Assembly: GCA_002412765.1 (NCBI GenBank) | Contig: DHVR01000052.1 | Location: forward strand, 63,134 to 81,976 | Length of the DNA: 18,843 bases | Reading direction: 5' to 3' | From: Leptolinea sp. UBA5203 | GTDB lineage: Bacteria; Chloroflexota; Anaerolineae; Anaerolineales; Anaerolineaceae | In this document: one piece after another, positions 14,724 through 18,843 of the stretch | Layout: the number at the start of each line of letters is the position of its first letter | Numbering within the stretch: position 1 is the first letter of the stretch | Position numbers and translations under genes: made by a program | The notes under the pieces: generated by a model | Seen by the model: only the letters and a program-made list of their open reading frames with translations | Database searches by the model: none | What the model was told of the DNA's origin: nothing

Positions 14724-16556
14724 ATGAAAAATAACAATATCATTCATCCAGCGGGTATTAAGAAAGCCCGTCTCTGTTTGTTTGTCCTTCTTGTTCTTTG
14801 GATAGCCGCGGCCTTGCTGGCATCCCAGGTTCAATGCGATTTTGGCCGGGTGAGGGTAGAAAACATCACTTTTGAAAACTACAATGGTCTGACGGTGCGT
14901 GGAAAATTATTCATTCCAAGCAACGCCACACCTCAAAACCCGGTTCCTGGAATTGTGTATGTGCATGGATATCAAAACAACCGTGAAACGAGTGATCCCT
15001 ATTGTATTGAGGTCTCGCGCCGAGGCATGGTTGCGCTGTGTATTGATGCTCTGGGCAGAGGAAATTCGGATAATCAAAATAGTATTAATCAACCCGGGTT
15101 TGACCCCACAAGCGGTGTAACCTATGCCCTGAAGTATCTTCGCGGACTGGATTTTGTGAAAGCGGACGATACCGCCTTAATGGGCCACAGCTTGGGCTCG
15201 GAAATGGTTTATCAGGTAGCTTTGAAAGACACTCAATTAAAAGCGCTGGTGTTTTCCGGATTCGGGTATACCCTGGAAGCCAGCTCAAGCCTGCCGCGCA
15301 ACATGTTGATGATTTTCGGAAAATACGATGAATATCGCCAGCGCATGACCCATACCGCTAATTTTGAAAAGGAATGGATGCAGTCTGCTGAAACCAAACA
15401 GGTTTTTGGGTTGGAAAATGCTGAAATGGGGAAAACGTACGGCGATTTTGCTGACGGTACTGCCCGTAAGGTCTTTATGCCTCAGGTGATTCATTTTCAG
15501 GAATCGCATGATAAAAGTGCTGTGGCTGCCGCAGTGGATTGGATCGTACAGGCGCTGCACCCTGACCCTGCCTGGAGTATTTCAGCCAATCAACAAATAT
15601 GGGAGATCAAGGAATGGGCTACTCTTGTTTGCCTGTTGTGTGCTATTTTCACCTTGCTGCCTTTGGGGTATTTGTTCCTTTCCATGCCGTTTTTTGCGGA
15701 ATTACAGAAAAATAAAACCGAGGCGTATGCCTGTGACAGAAAAGCAGGTTGGAAATCCGCTTTGATCAACGGTGGATTGATGCTGTTGTATCTGCCGCTT
15801 ATCCTGATACTTTTTGCTCTGCACCTGTATGTTGTACCCATTGACGGCATTTTCCCGATGATGATGGTCAATGGGGTGGTGTTCTGGTTTGTGGTGATTA
15901 ATAGTATTGGTTATGCCATTTTCCGTTCCTGGTGGAAAAAGCATCCGGAAATCTCGTTGGTGGATTTGGGTGTGTCGGATGAGCCGCAGCGATTTGTGTA
16001 TTTCAAACGTCCGCTGCTGAAGTCACTACTTCTCGCAGGGCTATTATTCGGCTTTGTCTATGGGATTTCGGCGTTGTTGGAAGCTATATGGATTGTGGAC
16101 TTGCGCTTTATCTTCCCCTTCGCCAGCGATTTTACCCCCTATCGCTTCCTAATGTTCCTGCTTTACCTTCCGTTTTTCTTTGTCGGTTTCTGGCAGATGG
16201 GTATTTTTCTGCATGCGCAGCTTCGTCCAAGGGCTGGCAAAAGCTGGTTTAAGACTTATTGGCAGCGCACCTGCCTCAATTGGCTGGTGATGATCATTCC
16301 CCTGTTGATTCATATTGCGGTTCAATATATCCCCATCTTTTTGGGAGGGGAAGTTCCTTTCGTTGGGCCGGGTTCCGCCCTGGTAGGATTCGTGATTAAT
16401 TTGATGCATATGGTTATGGTGTTATTTTTGATCATCCCGGTCTCCACCTGGTTCTCTGAATTGACTGGCAAAATTACTGTGGGTGCTTTACTAAATGCCA
16501 TGTTAGTTACCTGGATGTTTACCTCTTCTTCAGTAATTGCACCGATTCCGGTGTAG
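14724..16556 (+). CDS. Alpha/beta hydrolase fused to a multi-pass membrane domain
   Basis: A 610-residue protein. An N-terminal anchor helix (about residues 15-33) leads into an alpha/beta hydrolase domain (about 45-275) with oxyanion motif VYVHGYQ, nucleophile S156 in GHSLG, a likely acid D202 in GKYDEY and base H262 in ESHDKS, which is a complete catalytic triad by position. From about residue 290 to the end come some eight hydrophobic helices joined by basic loops, an uncommon fusion that I cannot assign to a named family. The enzyme should cleave an ester, thioester or amide near the membrane, with the hydrolase domain on one side of the first helix; the substrate is unknown. GGGAAG precedes the ATG by 4 bases. 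Gaps of 17 bp before and 12 bp after place it in one operon with the YhhN and LarA genes. Confidence 0.82.
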   Translation: MKNNNIIHPAGIKKARLCLFVLLVLWIAAALLASQVQCDFGRVRVENITFENYNGLTVRGKLFIPSNATPQNPVPGIVYVHGYQNNRETSDPYCIEVSRRGMVALCIDALGRGNSDNQNSINQPGFDPTSGVTYALKYLRGLDFVKADDTALMGHSLGSEMVYQVALKDTQLKALVFSGFGYTLEASSSLPRNMLMIFGKYDEYRQRMTHTANFEKEWMQSAETKQVFGLENAEMGKTYGDFADGTARKVFMPQVIHFQESHDKSAVAAAVDWIVQALHPDPAWSISANQQIWEIKEWATLVCLLCAIFTLLPLGYLFLSMPFFAELQKNKTEAYACDRKAGWKSALINGGLMLLYLPLILILFALHLYVVPIDGIFPMMMVNGVVFWFVVINSIGYAIFRSWWKKHPEISLVDLGVSDEPQRFVYFKRPLLKSLLLAGLLFGFVYGISALLEAIWIVDLRFIFPFASDFTPYRFLMFLLYLPFFFVGFWQMGIFLHAQLRPRAGKSWFKTYWQRTCLNWLVMIIPLLIHIAVQYIPIFLGGEVPFVGPGSALVGFVINLMHMVMVLFLIIPVSTWFSELTGKITVGALLNAMLVTWMFTSSSVIAPIPV

Positions 16557-16568
16557 AGCAGGATTGAT

Positions 16569-17846
16569 ATGAAAACCGTGTCGCTAAGATATGGCCGGGA
16601 AGGCTTTGAAATTCAGGTCCCTGATACCGCCGATGTGTATCAGGCGGCCTGGAAAGCTGCCTTTGTGGATCAGGAAACCGCCATCCGTAAAGCGTTAATG
16701 CAGCCTATTGGAACGCCAGCTTTACGGGAACTGCTGCGTCCATCGATGAAGGTAGTGATTGCGCACACGGATTTAACGCGGGCTACACCCAATGCGCTGC
16801 TGCTTTTGCCGATCCTCTCTGAGATCTTAATTGCCGGGATACCTTCCACTCAGGTGACATTGATCAATGCGCTGGGCAGCCACCGCAAACAAACCGATGG
16901 CGAAATGCTGGCTCTGCTGGGTGAGAAAATTACGGCTTATTATCGCTGCATCCAGCATGATGCCTTTGATCAGCAGGCCAATCTGCAGGTCGGCAAGACA
17001 GCGAATGGTCAGCCGGTGGGCATCCATCATGAATTTGTCGAAGCAGATTTTCGTATCCTGACCGGTTTTATTGAACCCCATTTTTTTGCCGGGTACAGCG
17101 GCGGGCCCAAACTGGTTTTACCCGGTTTGGCAGATTTGGAAACCATCCAATGGAATCACCGGCCTGAATCCATCGCCTCCGAGAAAGCAACCTGGTGTGT
17201 CACAACCGGGAACCCCATTTGGGAAGAGATGCACGCGGTTGCCAAACGTTTTGATCCGTTGTTTAATGTCAATGTCACCCTGGATGGTGCCAACCAAATT
17301 AACGGCGTGTTTTGCGGGGATTTGTTTGCCTCTCACACAGCAGGATGTCAATGGGTGGAACAGCAGTGTGTGTTTCAGGTGCCAGCGTTGTATGATTTGG
17401 TGATCACCACCAACAGTGGCTATCCGCTGGATCAAAACCTTTACCAAACAGTGAAGGGTATCAGCGCCGCAGCACGCATCACCCGGCCTGGCGGGCAGGT
17501 CCTCATGGCTGCCGCCTGTGAAGATGGCATTCCCAACCATGGAGCTTATGCGCAGATTCTGGCTGGGGCTGATTCGCCTGAAGCCTTGTTAGATACCATT
17601 CTCCACGGAGGTCAGAATATTCAGGATCAATGGCAGGTGCAGAAACAGGCACAAATTCAAACCCAGGTTGAGGTATCCATCTTTTCTCAGGGTCTGACGG
17701 ATGATGAAATCATCCGTGCTCATTATCGACCGGTGCACTCTATTGAAGAAGAGATCGGCAGAATTTTGAAAGCTAATCCATTAGCCCGAATCGCGGTGCT
17801 GCCCGAAGGTCCACAAACCATTGGGCGAAGAGTAGATCATAAATAG
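16569..17846 (+). CDS. larA: LarA-family nickel-dependent hydroxyacid racemase/epimerase
   Basis: A 425-residue cytoplasmic enzyme of the lactate racemase (LarA, formerly DUF2088) superfamily, which interconverts the stereoisomers of 2-hydroxyacids by hydride transfer using a nickel-pincer nucleotide (NPN) cofactor. Key residues of L. plantarum LarA (H108, H174, K184, H200) have counterparts at H105 (ALGSHRKQT), H171 (GFIEPHFFAG), K181 (YSGGPKLVLPG) and H197, each exactly three positions earlier, so the cofactor-bearing lysine and metal/proton ligands are present. The substrate need not be lactate: this superfamily has several specificities. The cofactor-making genes larB, larC and larE are not in this window and must lie elsewhere if the enzyme is active. 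The gene is the third of a tight cluster with the YhhN and hydrolase genes, 12 bp downstream of the latter. Confidence 0.88.
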   Translation: MKTVSLRYGREGFEIQVPDTADVYQAAWKAAFVDQETAIRKALMQPIGTPALRELLRPSMKVVIAHTDLTRATPNALLLLPILSEILIAGIPSTQVTLINALGSHRKQTDGEMLALLGEKITAYYRCIQHDAFDQQANLQVGKTANGQPVGIHHEFVEADFRILTGFIEPHFFAGYSGGPKLVLPGLADLETIQWNHRPESIASEKATWCVTTGNPIWEEMHAVAKRFDPLFNVNVTLDGANQINGVFCGDLFASHTAGCQWVEQQCVFQVPALYDLVITTNSGYPLDQNLYQTVKGISAAARITRPGGQVLMAAACEDGIPNHGAYAQILAGADSPEALLDTILHGGQNIQDQWQVQKQAQIQTQVEVSIFSQGLTDDEIIRAHYRPVHSIEEEIGRILKANPLARIAVLPEGPQTIGRRVDHK

Positions 17847-17856
17847 GAATTTTGGA

Positions 17857-17881
17857 CTTCAGGCGCCTGTTGTCTCTGAAG
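17857..17881 (+). other. Stem-loop after larA
   Basis: CTTCAG (17857-17862) pairs with CTGAAG (17876-17881), and inside is the perfect palindrome CAGGCGCCTG (17860-17869), so two alternative folds exist. It sits 10 bp past the larA stop. No T run follows, so at best it is a weak or Rho-linked end. Confidence 0.35.
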
Positions 17882-17900
17882 AAGTGGAATGGTCATCAAG

Positions 17901-17929
17901 TTATGGTATGGTTAGCCCCAGGGTTATAA
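17901..17929 (+). promoter_or_regulatory. Possible promoter for rph
   Basis: TTATGG (17901-17906) and TTATAA (17924-17929) are 17 bases apart. The -10 box lies within the palindrome GGTTATAACC (17922-17931), which could also be a protein-binding site. The -35 match is modest, so this is a candidate only. Confidence 0.3.
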
Positions 17930-17965
17930 CCAACTCAATTTTATTAAAAATAAGTAGGTAAACAG

Positions 17966-18679
17966 ATGATCAGGGTAGATGAACGAACGACTAATCAATT
18001 AAGAGCAGTCACTTTTCAACCGGATTTTGTGGAATACCCCGAAGGTTCAGTGTTGGTTTCTTTCGGTAAAACCCGCGTGTTATGCAATGTGACCATTGAG
18101 GATTTTGTACCCAAATGGATGGCTGGAAAAGGCCGGGGTTGGTTGACCGCAGAATACGCCATGCTGCCGCGGGCGACTCATGAGCGTACCCAGCGCGAGA
18201 CGACTGGTCCCGGTGCGCGCAGCCAGGAGATTAAACGGTTGATCGGCCGCTCCCTGCGCATGGCGGTGGATTTGGAAAAACTAGGTGAGCGTACCCTTAC
18301 CCTGGATTGTGATGTATTGCAAGCGGACGGCGGCACGCGCACTGCGGCCATCAGTGGCGGGTATGTGGCGGTGGCCATCGCTCTCACCCGGCTGATCAAA
18401 GCAGGAAAGGTGCCGGAATCGGTGCTGCGCAGCGCGGTGGCAGCCGTCAGTGTAGGAGTGGTGAATGGGAAAGCGATGTTGGATTTATGTTATCAGGAAG
18501 ATTCCAAGGCCGATGTGGATATGAATGTGGTCATGAACGGTAAGGGTGAATTGATTGAAATTCAAGGCACCGGCGAACACAGCGGTTTCAGCCGGAAGCA
18601 ATTGGATGAACTGCTGACCCTCGCAGAAGATGGAATCCGGCAGATCATGGAATTGCAGCAAAGGATATTGAGTGATTAA
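17966..18679 (+). CDS. rph: Ribonuclease PH
   Basis: A full-length 237-residue 3'-to-5' phosphorolytic exoribonuclease that trims the 3' ends of tRNA precursors using inorganic phosphate and releases nucleoside diphosphates; it forms a hexamer ring in the cytoplasm. The whole family pattern is present: RVDERTTNQLR at the start, GKTRVLCNVT, GWLTAEYAMLPRATHER, GARSQEIKRLIGRSLR, and LDCDVLQADGGTRTAAISGG. The phosphate-binding residues known from the B. subtilis enzyme (R86, G124, T125, R126) correspond to R85, G123, T124 and R125 here, each shifted by one. Conserved acidic residues follow in YQEDSKADVDMN. The start is the ATG at 17966 with a modest AGG 7 bases upstream. In many genomes rdgB follows rph; here an insertion-sequence end begins 12 bp after the stop instead. 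Confidence 0.96.
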   Translation: MIRVDERTTNQLRAVTFQPDFVEYPEGSVLVSFGKTRVLCNVTIEDFVPKWMAGKGRGWLTAEYAMLPRATHERTQRETTGPGARSQEIKRLIGRSLRMAVDLEKLGERTLTLDCDVLQADGGTRTAAISGGYVAVAIALTRLIKAGKVPESVLRSAVAAVSVGVVNGKAMLDLCYQEDSKADVDMNVVMNGKGELIEIQGTGEHSGFSRKQLDELLTLAEDGIRQIMELQQRILSD

Positions 18680-18756
18680 TATAGCAAGACGAGGCCGTCT
18701 AAAAAGGTCGACTAAACAAGGATGAAGAACGGAAAAAGTAAAGAAAAAATAGGGAC

Positions 18757-18790
18757 AAAAAAACTGGTGGCTTAATTAGCCGCCAGTTTT
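18757..18790 (-). terminator. Intrinsic terminator overlapping the transposase stop codon
   Basis: On the minus strand AAAACTGGCGGC (18790-18779), a 7-base loop TAATTAA, and GCCACCAGTTTT (18771-18760) form a 12-bp stem with one C-A mismatch, followed by a run of seven T in total (18763-18757). The transposase TAA is in the loop. On the plus strand the same stem is fully paired with one G-U but has only four T, so termination of rph transcripts would be weaker. Confidence 0.65.
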
Positions 18791-18843
18791 GCCATATTAT
18801 GGGCCATACAGAGCAAACCCCACTCAGTTCTTACCTTATCTTT
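18772..18843 (-). CDS. Transposase, C-terminal end only (partial at window edge)
   Basis: Reading the minus strand from the right edge gives an open frame of 23 codons before TAA (18774-18772). It contains VRTEWGLLCMAHNMAKLAA, the typical end of DDE transposases of the IS1182/IS4-like kind, whose last helix carries R-x-E-W-x-L-x-C-x-x-x-N. Everything upstream, including the catalytic DDE residues, is outside the window. Whether the gene is intact cannot be judged. Its stop lies in the loop of a terminator hairpin. Confidence 0.65.
   Translation of the reverse strand, partial: KDKVRTEWGLLCMAHNMAKLAAN

Larger units (their letters stand above)
18691..18843 (-). mobile_element. Insertion sequence, one end only (IS1182-like)
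   Basis: The element appears to begin at 18691 with GAGGCCGTCTAAAAAG, which resembles the GAGGC-x-GTCT-x-AAAAG terminal repeats I associate with IS1182-group elements, and runs off the right edge. Between this end and the transposase stop (18772) lie about 80 A-rich bases on the plus strand. The transposase is transcribed toward rph. The second terminal repeat and any target duplication are outside the window, so the boundary is provisional. Confidence 0.5.

Overview
The window looks like part of a chromosome of an anaerobic Chloroflexota bacterium, probably class Anaerolineae. This is an inference with no marker gene behind it. The reasons are a bacterial glutaminyl-tRNA synthetase, lipid-anchored binding proteins (lipoboxes) as in cells without a classical outer membrane, a very large 'two-component propeller' kinase, a LarA-family nickel enzyme, and intergenic palindromes beginning GTAGGGGC. 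Coding density is high and GC content looks moderate.

Layout. 1-1550 (+): the 3' part of glnS and a GNAT acetyltransferase. 1551-2167: a gene-free, palindrome-rich stretch. 2168-3022 (+): an unrecognised lipoprotein. 3023-3358: gene-free, mostly filled by a 174-bp element with terminal inverted repeats (3067-3240). 3359-9182 (-): a complete peptide-type ABC importer operon, in transcription order ATPase D, ATPase F, binding protein A, permease B, permease C, with a perfect 12-bp stem-loop between A and B. 9183-9425: divergent control region with a good sigma-70-like promoter facing right. 9426-13920 (+): a sensor kinase with 14 propeller repeats, a Y_Y_Y domain, one membrane helix, GAF, HisKA_3 and HATPase domains, followed 7 bp later by a NarL-type response regulator. 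14011-17846 (+): a tight three-gene cluster of a YhhN (lysoplasmalogenase-like) membrane protein, an alpha/beta hydrolase fused to about eight membrane helices, and a LarA-type racemase. 17966-18679 (+): rph (RNase PH). 18691 to the right edge: the end of an insertion sequence with the last codons of its transposase on the minus strand, too short to appear as a long open reading frame.

How the parts may work together. The extracytoplasmic double propeller sits back to back with a solute importer, which suggests that the kinase/regulator pair senses an extracellular nutrient and controls the importer or itself. The YhhN-hydrolase-LarA trio suggests membrane lipid or ester turnover feeding a 2-hydroxyacid isomerisation; only the gene spacing is seen, and the joint pathway is inferred. 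I found no CRISPR array, phage genes, tRNA or rRNA. The least familiar items are the membrane-fused hydrolase cluster, the intergenic palindromic elements and the orphan lipoprotein.
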